Both the position numbers and the translations under genes were made by a program. This document shows, piece after piece, positions 8,390 through 16,833 of a stretch of DNA of 64,000 bases. Position 1 is the stretch's first letter. Each line of letters opens with the position of its first letter. Under the pieces are notes generated by a model. That model did no database searches, was not told where the DNA came from, and saw only the letters and a program-made list of their open reading frames with translations. The stretch is from QHXW01 sp035280425 (GTDB lineage: Bacteria; Acidobacteriota; Terriglobia; Bryobacterales; Bryobacteraceae). The DNA lies in assembly GCA_035280425.1 (NCBI GenBank), contig DATEFW010000020.1, forward strand, positions 1 through 64,000. Direction: 5' to 3'.

Positions 8390-9423
8390 CAGCCGATCTC
8401 GATAACCACTTTCCCCACGCCGTCAGCATACGATGCGAGCATTTCAAATGCGGCAGCTGTTTTTTCAAGCGGCAGCAGGTGCGTGATCAACTTTTCCGAA
8501 ATCCGCCCGGATGACAGCAGTTCCACAGCAGCATGCGCGTTGCGGTTCGAACGTTTGATTGTCTGAATGCTGATCTCTTTGGACATGGCCGTCAACAGGT
8601 CGACTCGCATATCATGCGTGCTCGGAATGCCGATCAACGCCATCTTTCCGCCCGGCCGCGCAACCTGAATCGCCATCTGGATCGTCTCGAGAGCAGCCGC
8701 TGCATCAAATACTACGTCCACGCCACGTCCGCGCGTGTGATCCATTACCGCTTCATAGAACGACTCCGATCGCGTATCTACGCAAACCTCTGCGCCCATT
8801 TCACGCGCAATCGCCAATCGGTGCGGAACCTTGTCCGCGATAAACACTCGCGCGGCTCCGGCAATCCTTGCCATGGCCGCCGTCAGTAATCCGATCGGGC
8901 CGGCGCCCAGCACCGCCACCGTATCTCCCAGCCGGACATCCACGAGTTCCAGAACATGCGCCATTACAGCGAGCGGTTCAATCAGCGTGGCCTGCGTGAA
9001 GCTCATCCCCGACGGCACGGGCACAACATTCGCCGCCGGAACAGTCGCGAATTCGCGAAACAGCCCGGCAGCACCCGGCGAGCTCATGAATACCGATTTC
9101 ACGCAGTTATTGTGCCTGCCCGAGCGGCAAAATTCGCACGCGCCACAAGTAATCGTCGGTTCAACCGCGACCTTCTGGCCTGCCCCTAGCCCGCTTACAC
9201 CTGGCCCCACAGCGGCGATCTCCCCTGCCGGCTCATGACCCAGGACTTGTGGATACGCCGCTCGCAGACTACCGATGCCGCCATCGAGATACCAGTGCAG
9301 ATCCGTTCCGCAAACGCCCACAGCGCGCAGCCGGACCAGAACTTCGCCCGGACCTGGATCAGCCGGCATTGGCATTTCGTGCAGTTCGAGCGTGCGCGGC
9401 GCTACCAATTGAATGGATTTCAT
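8389..9423 (-). CDS. Zinc-dependent medium-chain alcohol/polyol dehydrogenase
   Basis: Medium-chain dehydrogenase of 344 residues, similar to sorbitol and threonine dehydrogenases. Catalytic zinc ligands are in VGVCGTDLHWY and LGHEPAGE; a structural zinc lobe has four cysteines in CGACEFCRSGRHNNC; the Rossmann motif is AVLGAGPIGLL. The start ATG lies 13 nt downstream of a TATACT box on the same strand. Its stop overlaps the rhaB start as TGATG, so the two are one transcription unit, pointing to oxidation of a sugar or polyol such as rhamnose-derived lactaldehyde/propanediol or another alditol. The exact substrate is unknown. Confidence 0.88.
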   Translation of the reverse strand: MKSIQLVAPRTLELHEMPMPADPGPGEVLVRLRAVGVCGTDLHWYLDGGIGSLRAAYPQVLGHEPAGEIAAVGPGVSGLGAGQKVAVEPTITCGACEFCRSGRHNNCVKSVFMSSPGAAGLFREFATVPAANVVPVPSGMSFTQATLIEPLAVMAHVLELVDVRLGDTVAVLGAGPIGLLTAAMARIAGAARVFIADKVPHRLAIAREMGAEVCVDTRSESFYEAVMDHTRGRGVDVVFDAAAALETIQMAIQVARPGGKMALIGIPSTHDMRVDLLTAMSKEISIQTIKRSNRNAHAAVELLSSGRISEKLITHLLPLEKTAAAFEMLASYADGVGKVVIEIG

Positions 9424-9462
9424 CGGGCCGCATGCCAGTATAATGCACGCGGCCTGGCGAGA

Positions 9463-10227
9463 TTAATCGATCACTTTCGCGGTGAGCACCAGGATCAGCG
9501 CGTTGTCGGCGTTATCGATATTGGCTTTGCCCACGACGACTTTCTGGCCCTCGCGAACGTCGATGCTGGTCTGGATCTGAGCCTCCTGGAATTGCCACTG
9601 ACCTCCGCTCTGCTTGATCGGGACGCTCAGACTCAGTAGTAATTGATCGACGCGGATGGTCGTATCTTTTCCATCGGAAGAAATCGCCGCGGAGTTTGTC
9701 CTGAATTCATAAGACAGCGGCAACGCAGCATCGGAAACCAGCCAAGGCAGACTGCCGTGCACTCGTTCACCTTGCCCGTCACGCCCTCGCAGCGTTAACG
9801 CCCCTAGCAGGCGAAACGCCTGGTAACTAAACAGTGTCTTCAATTGCTTGATCACCGGAGCAAGCTCCGCCGGCATTTTCGAGATTGTCCCTTCCGGCGA
9901 AGCCAAAACCAGGTAGGCGTTGAACTCGATATTTTTGGCGGCCGGCGGTGGCACATCCAGCCTCTGGATTGTTTCTTCTATGGATGTGAGAACGTCTTTC
10001 GGGGCCCGGACTGACAGCACTTTCAAATCCCGGTCGGCAGTAATCGTAACGTTCAACGGCATAAAAATTCTATACAGCTTCTCCGGATCTACGTGCTTCA
10101 ATTGGAACACCTTTATCGGCCAGGGACTGTTTTTCTCCGCAGCCGCCGGCTCCTCCGATTTCTTTTCCTGCGCGAGAACCGCGAGCACTCCGCAAAACGA
10201 AATCAGAACTACTTTCGCGATTTTCAT
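9463..10227 (-). CDS. Exported protein with secretin N-domain-like fold
   Basis: A 254-residue exported protein. Residues 1-19 form a signal peptide ending before QEKKSEEPAA. The segment IKVFQLKHVDPEKLYRIF...ITADRDLKVLSVRAPKDVLTSIEETIQRLD resembles the short N0/NolW-type domain seen in secretins and DUF4974-like domains. The C-terminal half is beta-rich and ends in a pilus- or secretin-like NADNALILVLTAKVID. It directly follows the sigma/anti-sigma genes (stop of the anti-sigma gene at 10228, ATG at 10227), so it is the third gene of that operon and may be a target or accessory of the regulatory pair. Function unknown. Confidence 0.7.
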   Translation of the reverse strand: MKIAKVVLISFCGVLAVLAQEKKSEEPAAAEKNSPWPIKVFQLKHVDPEKLYRIFMPLNVTITADRDLKVLSVRAPKDVLTSIEETIQRLDVPPPAAKNIEFNAYLVLASPEGTISKMPAELAPVIKQLKTLFSYQAFRLLGALTLRGRDGQGERVHGSLPWLVSDAALPLSYEFRTNSAAISSDGKDTTIRVDQLLLSLSVPIKQSGGQWQFQEAQIQTSIDVREGQKVVVGKANIDNADNALILVLTAKVID

Positions 10228-10773
10228 TTAGCCTCCATTCTGATCGACCAGCCAGTAAATCACGACATCCGGATCATCCGTGATCATCTTCACCAGAAGC
10301 GGTTCGGACTTGAACGACGGTTTACTCTTGAGCCGTCTCGCAACGTGCTGTACTCGCGGCGCATGGTGTGTTCGCTCCGCCGGCGCCTGGGCGTGCACGA
10401 GCGAAGCCGGTGGTACTTTAGCCACAATTGCCGGCGGCTGTTGAACCGGGGCTTGCCGCTGTATCTGCCACATCCATCCGGCCACTATGGCCAAAGCTAC
10501 GGCCGCAGCAACGGCGTACCTTCGCCAGCCTGGCATTCGTCGCGGGGTTGAAGTCTCTCTCAAAACACCCGCGCGCACCTCGGCGTACGTCGATTCATCC
10601 ACCGACTCAAACCGCAGCGCCTTGAACGCCGCCTGGCTCTCTCGCAGGCCCGCAGCAAATTCGCGGCATCCTCCGCATGCATCCAAATGCCGCTCCACCT
10701 GCCCCGTTTCCTCTTCCGTCAGATCGTTCTCTACGTAGAGCGCAATCAGCGCCTCGTATCCGGCGCAATTCAT
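10228..10773 (-). CDS. Anti-sigma factor with zinc-finger domain
   Basis: A 181-residue membrane-anchored anti-sigma factor. The N-terminal ZAS domain shows RHLDACGGCREFAAGL, the H-x3-C-x2-C zinc motif, near residues 36-51. A single membrane span (AVAAAVALAIVAGWMW) sits near residue 110, followed by a periplasmic tail. The open frame runs upstream to 10860, but ATG 10773 gives an ATGA overlap with the sigma gene stop and is the expected start. It should bind the ECF sigma encoded just upstream and release it on an envelope signal. Confidence 0.88.
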   Translation of the reverse strand: MNCAGYEALIALYVENDLTEEETGQVERHLDACGGCREFAAGLRESQAAFKALRFESVDESTYAEVRAGVLRETSTPRRMPGWRRYAVAAAVALAIVAGWMWQIQRQAPVQQPPAIVAKVPPASLVHAQAPAERTHHAPRVQHVARRLKSKPSFKSEPLLVKMITDDPDVVIYWLVDQNGG

Positions 10774-11369
10774 ACACGTCTCCTCTCCTGCCGCTCCACA
10801 AATTTGCGGATCTTCACGCGCGCATTCGAAATCTGCGATCTCACGGTGACCTCCGAGCACTTCAACGTGCGTGCCACTTCCCTGGTCGAAAGACCCTCGA
10901 GATCACGCAGGACTACCGCGGCCCGCTCCTTTTCGGGTAGCGTCTCCAGCGCAGCGTAAATCATGCGCATCTGCTCGGCGCGCCGCATCTTCTCGGGCGC
11001 ATCCGCCGGCGCCGCACCCGGCTCGCCCGAATCGAGTGGCACTGTCGCCCTCCGCATCCGATCGCGCATCATGTCGCGGCAGACGTTCACAGTGATGCGG
11101 TACAGCCAGCTCGGAAAGTAACGGTTCTCGTCAAGCTGGCCGAGCGACCGGTGCAGGCGCAGAAAAACTTGTTGCGCCGCGTCCTTGGCATCTTCCAGAT
11201 TCCGGTTGAGCAGGCGCAGCGCAGTCATTAGAACCTGGCGCTCGTAGCGCATCAGGATGGCTTCGAAAGCGGCTGCGTCTCCGGCTTTGGCCTGCTTGAC
11301 CAGCCGTGCAAACTCCAGCTTTCGCTCATCCGGACACTCGCCGCTCATCACCAGCGCCAGATCTTGCAT
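10770..11369 (-). CDS. ECF-type RNA polymerase sigma factor
   Basis: A 199-residue sigma-70 family protein with two domains. Region 2 is AFEAILMRYERQVLMTALRLL...DAKDAAQQVFLRLHRSL...FPSWLYRITVNVCRDMMRDR. Region 4 is ALETLPEKERAAVVLRDLEGLSTREVARTLKCSEVTVRSQISNARVKIRKFV. It lacks region 3, as ECF sigmas do. The gene overlaps its cognate anti-sigma gene by ATGA and leads a three-gene operon. A TATATATC stretch lies just upstream. Whether it controls its own operon cannot be read from the sequence. Confidence 0.92.
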   Translation of the reverse strand: MQDLALVMSGECPDERKLEFARLVKQAKAGDAAAFEAILMRYERQVLMTALRLLNRNLEDAKDAAQQVFLRLHRSLGQLDENRYFPSWLYRITVNVCRDMMRDRMRRATVPLDSGEPGAAPADAPEKMRRAEQMRMIYAALETLPEKERAAVVLRDLEGLSTREVARTLKCSEVTVRSQISNARVKIRKFVERQERRRV

Positions 11370-11439
11370 GCCGTCCTAATGATATATACTGCTGGCGCGC
11401 GGAAAACGTTGATAGAATTTTTAAAGCGCCCGCCTCAAG

Positions 11440-14400
11440 ATGAATCTCGATGACAAGTTCCGGCTAGTGCGAGGGCAGGTCTATTTGACCGGCATCCAGG
11501 CCCTGGTGCGCCTGCCGATGGACCAGATGCGTCGCGACCGCGCAGCCGGGATCAACACCGCCGCTTTTATCTCCGGCTACGAGGGTTCCCCGCTGGGCGG
11601 CTACGATCTCGCCCTCTCACGCGTTCGCCCGTTGCTCGACGAGCACCGCATTCATTTCGTTCCCGGCGTCAACGAAGACCTGGCCGCTACTTCCATCTTC
11701 GGAAGCCAGATTGTCCATGCGCTCGGTGAATCGAAATATGACGGTGTCGTCGGCATTTGGTACGGAAAAGGACCTGGTGTCGACCGGTCCGGAGATATTT
11801 TCCGGCATGCGAATCTTTCGGGCACGGGCCGCAACTGCGCGGCGCTCGTGCTCGGCGGCGATGACCATATCTCGAAGAGCTCAACCATTCCGCATCAAAG
11901 CGACCTGAGCTTCTACAACTTCGGCATCCCCGTGTTCTATCCGGGCAATACGCAGGAAATTCTCGATTACGGCATGTTCGCGATCGCACTGTCGCGTTTT
12001 TCTGGCGCCTGGGTCGCGATGAAGATGGTCACCAACGTCTGCGATGGAGGCGGCACCGTCGACGTGGATCCGGCACGCCCCTCAATCGAAATTCCCGAAG
12101 GCTACCAAAAGCATTCAGACTCCCGCTTGATCATCCCGTTCACCTTGCAGCTCGAGCATGAAGTCAATTACCGCCGCCTGGAAGCCGCTCGCGAGTTTGC
12201 GCGAATCAACCGATTCAACCGGTATTTTGGGGCCCTTGACGGCGCACGAATCGGGATCGCAACCGCCGGAAAGCCGTATTACGATCTGATGCAGGCCCTG
12301 CGCGACATCGGTATTCAGCGCGCGGATCTCGCCGCACTCGGAATCCGCATCGCCAAGTTCGGCATGACGTTTCCGCTCGAATCCCGCTTTGTGTCGGAGT
12401 TCGCACGCGGTCTCGAAACTGTTCTGGTGATCGAAGAAAAACGCAGCTTTCTCGAGCTGCAATTGCGCGAAGCGCTATACAACGCGCCCCACCGGCCAGT
12501 GATCCTCGGCAAGCAGGACGAAAAAGGCACACCGCTGGTGCCCGCTACCGCCGAGCTGGATCCTGAACAGATCGCGAAGGTGCTCGCGCGCTATCTCGCG
12601 CCCCGTGAATCTATAGATCGCCGGCTTCGCCTGATCGCGGAAATCGCCTCGCGAGATCGCGAAAAGATTGCCACCCGCGCACCGAACTTCTGCTCCGGCT
12701 GCCCGCATAACCGTTCCACCCTTCTGCTTGAAGGACAAGTTGCGGGAGGCGGCATCGGCTGTCACGGTATGGCGGCAGGCCTCGCCCACCTGAGCCGTGG
12801 TTACGCTTTCCTCACGCACATGGGCGGCGACGGCGTGCCCTGGATCGGCATGTCGCCTTTCGTCAACCGCCGGCACATTTTTCAGAACATCGGAGACGGA
12901 ACTTATTTCCATTCCGGATCGCTCGCCGTCGAAGCCTGCGTCGCCGCCGGCGTGAACATCACCTACAAGCTTCTTTACAACAGCGCCGTCGCGATGACCG
13001 GCGGCCAGCCGGTTACCGGCGCTCTTCCTGTTCCGGATCTCACCCGAAAACTCGAAGCGGAAGGCGTTCGCAAGACTGTCGTCATGACCGACGATCCTGC
13101 CAAGTACCCGCACGACGCCCAATTCGCCGCTAATGCCGAACTGCGCCACCGGGACGACGTGCCGGAAGTCTTACGCGAGCTCGAGCAGATTCCCGGCGTC
13201 ACCGTGTTGCTCTACGATCAGCAATGCGCCGCCGAAAAACGGCGCCTTCGCTCGCGCGGCAAACTCGAAGAGCCGGTGCTGCGCGTGGTCATCAATGAAC
13301 GCGTTTGCGAAGGCTGCGGCGATTGCGTGCGCCAATCCAACTGCATGAGCCTTCACCCGGTGCAAACCGAGTTCGGGCAGAAGATGCGCATCCACCAGTC
13401 TTCCTGCAACAAGGATTATTCCTGCGTCCTCGGCGATTGCCCGTCATTCGTTACCGTGAAAATAAAATCCGGAACCGGCTTGCGCCGGAAAAACGTGCCG
13501 GCGCTTCCACCCGCTGAGGTGCCGGACCCGCGGGAAAAGGTCTCGGCCGGCGATGGCTATTCCATCCTCGCCCCGGGAATCGGCGGTACGGGCGTCGTCA
13601 CCATCAGCGCGCTGCTCGCCACCGCCGCATGGCTCGACGGCCTCTCCGTGATTACGCTCGATCAAACCGGCCTCGCACAAAAAGGCGGCGCCGTGGTTTC
13701 CAGCATCATCCTGAGCGATTCGCCGGTCGAGGCTCCCGCCAAGATCGGCTACGCCAATGCAAATCTCATCCTCGGCTTCGATTTGCTCGGCGCCGGCAGC
13801 GTAGAAAATCTGAACCGCGCGCACCCGGAGCGCACCGTCGCGGTGATCAACACTGCCGAAATTCCGACTGGTGACACCATCCGCGGCCGCACGCCGCTTT
13901 TTGGCCCCGCACGCATTGTCGATCTCATCAACGCCGTAACGCGCAAGGGCCGCAACATTTTCGTTGACGCCCAGCGCATTGCCGAAGGCTTGTTCGCCAG
14001 CCATCTCGCGGTGAATGTTTTCCTGCTGGGCATCGCTTACCAGGCCGGTCTCATCCCACTCACCGATAAATCCATCGAAGAAGCCATCCGCCTCAACCGC
14101 GTCGAAGCAGATCGCAACCTGCAAGCGTTTCTCTGGGGCCGAAAGTACTATGAAAACGCCCAGGCAGTCGAAGAAATTCTTGTTCCGCCGAACGCGCACC
14201 CTGAGTCGCAGGAGCCGCTCGCGCGCCGCATCGCGGAGCTCGAAAATTATCAGGACCGCCGCTACGCTGATTCCTATCGCACTTTCGTGGAGAACGTCGC
14301 TGCTCGCGAGCCGGCGCTTCAAGAAACCGTTTCACGTTATCTATTCAAGTTGATGGCGTACAAGGACGAATACGAAGTGGCCCGTCTTTTGACGCAACCC

Positions 14401-14820
14401 GATTTCGAACAGACCGCGCAATCAATGTGGGCCGCTCCGGAATCCATCAGTTACAACCTGCATCCACCCCTACTTCGCTCGCTTGGATTAAAGAAAAAGT
14501 TGAAGCTCGGCCCTTGGTTCCGCACGCCCCTCCGCCTTCTCGCCGGCTTGAAACGCCTGCGCGGCACGCCCTTCGATATTTTCGGCTACGCCGCAATTCG
14601 CCGGGAAGAACGCGCGCTGATCACGTGGTATCGCGCTTTGATTCAAGATTTACTGGAACACCTCACGCCCGACAACCTGCCCCTTGCCATCGAGATCGCT
14701 TCCCTTCCCGATCAGATTCGCGGCTATGAAGACGTCAAAATGTCGAGCATCCGCGAAGTCAAGCAGCTTGCGCAAGAGAAACTCGCTCTCATCAAACAAT
14801 CGCCGCAAGTTCCCGCCTAA
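11440..14820 (+). CDS. Fused indolepyruvate/2-oxoacid:ferredoxin oxidoreductase
   Basis: Single 1126-residue protein fusing the IorA- and IorB-type subunits; it oxidatively decarboxylates aryl- or branched 2-oxoacids to acyl-CoA using TPP and Fe-S clusters. Seen: a pyrimidine-binding N-terminal part (SGYEGSPLGGYD), the TPP region ending APNFCSGCPHNRST and GIGCHGMAAGL...HMGGDGVPWIGM, a cysteine-rich cluster (VCEGCGDCVRQSNC ... SSCNKDYSCVLGDCPSF, residues about 623-670), then the gamma-type domain GIGGTGVVTISALLA. This long fused form is common in aerobic bacteria, acting in aromatic amino acid catabolism. A TAGAAT box lies 21 nt upstream of the ATG. It is monocistronic. Confidence 0.92.
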   Translation: MNLDDKFRLVRGQVYLTGIQALVRLPMDQMRRDRAAGINTAAFISGYEGSPLGGYDLALSRVRPLLDEHRIHFVPGVNEDLAATSIFGSQIVHALGESKYDGVVGIWYGKGPGVDRSGDIFRHANLSGTGRNCAALVLGGDDHISKSSTIPHQSDLSFYNFGIPVFYPGNTQEILDYGMFAIALSRFSGAWVAMKMVTNVCDGGGTVDVDPARPSIEIPEGYQKHSDSRLIIPFTLQLEHEVNYRRLEAAREFARINRFNRYFGALDGARIGIATAGKPYYDLMQALRDIGIQRADLAALGIRIAKFGMTFPLESRFVSEFARGLETVLVIEEKRSFLELQLREALYNAPHRPVILGKQDEKGTPLVPATAELDPEQIAKVLARYLAPRESIDRRLRLIAEIASRDREKIATRAPNFCSGCPHNRSTLLLEGQVAGGGIGCHGMAAGLAHLSRGYAFLTHMGGDGVPWIGMSPFVNRRHIFQNIGDGTYFHSGSLAVEACVAAGVNITYKLLYNSAVAMTGGQPVTGALPVPDLTRKLEAEGVRKTVVMTDDPAKYPHDAQFAANAELRHRDDVPEVLRELEQIPGVTVLLYDQQCAAEKRRLRSRGKLEEPVLRVVINERVCEGCGDCVRQSNCMSLHPVQTEFGQKMRIHQSSCNKDYSCVLGDCPSFVTVKIKSGTGLRRKNVPALPPAEVPDPREKVSAGDGYSILAPGIGGTGVVTISALLATAAWLDGLSVITLDQTGLAQKGGAVVSSIILSDSPVEAPAKIGYANANLILGFDLLGAGSVENLNRAHPERTVAVINTAEIPTGDTIRGRTPLFGPARIVDLINAVTRKGRNIFVDAQRIAEGLFASHLAVNVFLLGIAYQAGLIPLTDKSIEEAIRLNRVEADRNLQAFLWGRKYYENAQAVEEILVPPNAHPESQEPLARRIAELENYQDRRYADSYRTFVENVAAREPALQETVSRYLFKLMAYKDEYEVARLLTQPDFEQTAQSMWAAPESISYNLHPPLLRSLGLKKKLKLGPWFRTPLRLLAGLKRLRGTPFDIFGYAAIRREERALITWYRALIQDLLEHLTPDNLPLAIEIASLPDQIRGYEDVKMSSIREVKQLAQEKLALIKQSPQVPA

Positions 14821-14823
14821 AAT

Positions 14824-15918
14824 TTAACTCGCGGTCGCAGGCTTCAATCCCAAACCCGGCCGGTCGGGCAAAATCAGTTTCCCTTCGCGCACCAAAACCC
14901 CGGAGTACGGATCGTTACCAATCAGTAGATTCCCGTCCAGATCCGCGTAATCCACCAGTGGAGAAAGATGCGCTGCCGCCGTCACACCGATCGAGCTCTC
15001 GATCATGCATCCCAGCATGGTTTTCATCCCCAGCGATTTCGCAATCTGGATCATGCGGTACGCCTCCAGCATCCCGCCGCACTTCATCAGCTTCACGTTC
15101 ACGCCGTCGAACGCGTTCACCAGTTTCGGAATATCCGTCGGATGCAAACATGCTTCGTCCGCGATGATCGGAATGTGCACGCGGCTGCGTACCCACCGCG
15201 TCTCTTCGATCATCGTCGCCGGCATAGGCTGTTCCACAAACTCCACGCCCTGCGTCGCCAGCCAGTTGATCTTGCGCACCGCTTCTTCTTTGTCCTTCCA
15301 GCCCTCGTTGGCATCCACCCGCAGCGGTTTATTGGTCACGCTGCGCACCGCCGCGATTGTAGCCTCATCGGTGTCCAGCCCGACTTTGATTTTCAAAACC
15401 GGAAACGCCGCTGCTTCCCTCACCTTTTGCCGCGTCACTTCCGGATTATCGATGCCGATCGAAAACGTAGTAATCGGCGCATCCGCCCGGTCGAGCCCAA
15501 AGTACGTGTAAAGCGGAATCCCCAGTTTCTGCCCGAACCAGTCCATCAGGGCAATATCGATCGCCGCTTTGGCTGCGTACTGCCCGTCAATCCGCCGGAA
15601 AACCTCCGACATGATTTTCTCGAATTGATACGGATCTGCCGAAACCAGCATGCTGCGCACCGACTCAACCGCCTGCCTCGCCGACTCCGCATTTTCGTGA
15701 TACCGCACAATCGGCGCCGCCTCACCCACACCCGTAATCCCCGCATGCGTGTAGCGCACGTGAAGGTTGTCGCGATACTGGCTCGACGACATCACCGTTG
15801 TCCACGTATGCCGCAGCCTGAGCCGTACGATTTTCGATTCGATCTCCGAGACCGCTCCAGACGCGCTTCCAAGCGCCGCCGCCGCTCCCAAAGCTTTAAA
15901 CCAATCTCTTCGAATCAC
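14824..15918 (-). CDS. Dipeptide epimerase (L-Ala-D/L-Glu type, enolase superfamily)
   Basis: A 364-residue enolase-superfamily enzyme. Metal ligands are seen in LRVDANEGW, VEQPMP and IADEACL; catalytic lysines are in PVLKIKVGLD (K-x-K) and VKLMKCGG. This pattern fits L-Ala-D/L-Glu epimerases of murein-peptide recycling (YkfB/YcjG). The open frame reaches 15954, but GTG 15918 has a good aggag site 7 nt upstream and overlaps the NlpC/P60 stop as GTGA, so I use it. The protein then starts VIRRDWFKALGAAAALGSASG, a twin-arginine-like or lipid-free export signal, unusual for a cytoplasmic recycling enzyme. The partner gene upstream is a YkfC-like endopeptidase. Confidence 0.88.
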   Translation of the reverse strand: MIRRDWFKALGAAAALGSASGAVSEIESKIVRLRLRHTWTTVMSSSQYRDNLHVRYTHAGITGVGEAAPIVRYHENAESARQAVESVRSMLVSADPYQFEKIMSEVFRRIDGQYAAKAAIDIALMDWFGQKLGIPLYTYFGLDRADAPITTFSIGIDNPEVTRQKVREAAAFPVLKIKVGLDTDEATIAAVRSVTNKPLRVDANEGWKDKEEAVRKINWLATQGVEFVEQPMPATMIEETRWVRSRVHIPIIADEACLHPTDIPKLVNAFDGVNVKLMKCGGMLEAYRMIQIAKSLGMKTMLGCMIESSIGVTAAAHLSPLVDYADLDGNLLIGNDPYSGVLVREGKLILPDRPGLGLKPATAS

Positions 15919-16757
15919 TTGATTCTCCTGGCCGTAATGTAGAGTTTCGCCCAATACGGATCCGCAAGATCGCTGATCTGCACCACCGGACGTTCATGCG
16001 TCGTCGCATTAATGAACTTGCCGTCCCCGATGTACATGCCCGTATGCGTGACTTTGCGCTCGCCGAAGAAAAGAAAGTCGCCCGGCTCTAAATGTTCACG
16101 GTCCACCGCGACCGACCCGTCCCATCGAGCCTGCACGCTCGCGTCCCGCGGAATGGTGACGCCCCGCCTCCCGCAAAGCATCTGCGTAAAGCCCGAGCAA
16201 TCGAATCCAAATGTCGAAACTCCGCCCCAGTAGTATGGCAGCCCGAGAAAGCGCTTGCTCAACGCGATCGTTTCGCGAATACTCAACGTCTGCCAATCGA
16301 AAGTCACATCGCCGCGTTGCACCCAGCCGCTTCGGTCGTCCGGAAGCTTCACTTCCATCCAGCGCGATTCAGATTCCGGCTCCGCCGTGACTGCAAGAGC
16401 CGTTTCGAACGGCACGGTTTCGAGCGGCCGGCGCTTCATCACGTCCGGCTCCTGGTAAACATTCGCGAACAGGCTCGTCACCCGCGCCACGCGGCCTCGC
16501 GATGCGTATGGCGGCTCCCCTGCACTCAACCGCTTGATGGACGAAGTCTGCATCCATCCGGTGTATTCGTCCGCAGTCCGCACCTTGGCCCAGCCGGATT
16601 GCTCTTCAACCAGCGACACATTACTTCCATAGATCGCCTGCGACACGACATCCGCCGCCTCGCTCGGACGCGAATACATGTTCGCCACCGGCTTCAGGAT
16701 CACTCCCCGCGCTCCACCCCCGGCCATCAGCGCGCTCATCATCACCCAAACAAGCAT
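15915..16757 (-). CDS. NlpC/P60 endopeptidase with SH3 domains (YkfC-like)
   Basis: Exported cell-wall peptidase of 280 residues. After a signal peptide there are two bacterial SH3-like segments (ILKPVANMYSRPSEAADVVSQ and ARVTSLFANVYQEPDV), then the NlpC/P60 domain with catalytic cysteine in FGFDCSGFTQ, histidine in VTHTGMYIGDG and a third polar residue in NATTHERP. This layout matches gamma-D-glutamyl-L-diamino-acid endopeptidases, which release L-Ala-D-Glu, the substrate of the epimerase encoded next. The frame opens at 16799, but ATG 16757 begins the hydrophobic signal MLVWVMMSALMAGGGA. It is divergent from the Gfo/Idh gene. Confidence 0.88.
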   Translation of the reverse strand: MLVWVMMSALMAGGGARGVILKPVANMYSRPSEAADVVSQAIYGSNVSLVEEQSGWAKVRTADEYTGWMQTSSIKRLSAGEPPYASRGRVARVTSLFANVYQEPDVMKRRPLETVPFETALAVTAEPESESRWMEVKLPDDRSGWVQRGDVTFDWQTLSIRETIALSKRFLGLPYYWGGVSTFGFDCSGFTQMLCGRRGVTIPRDASVQARWDGSVAVDREHLEPGDFLFFGERKVTHTGMYIGDGKFINATTHERPVVQISDLADPYWAKLYITARRIK

Positions 16758-16833
16758 TTCATTCCATTTTCCCTTTTCTTGGCCGTGCCCGGCCGGCAAC
16801 TCACCCAGAGGCCAACTGTGCTACTTTACTCCT

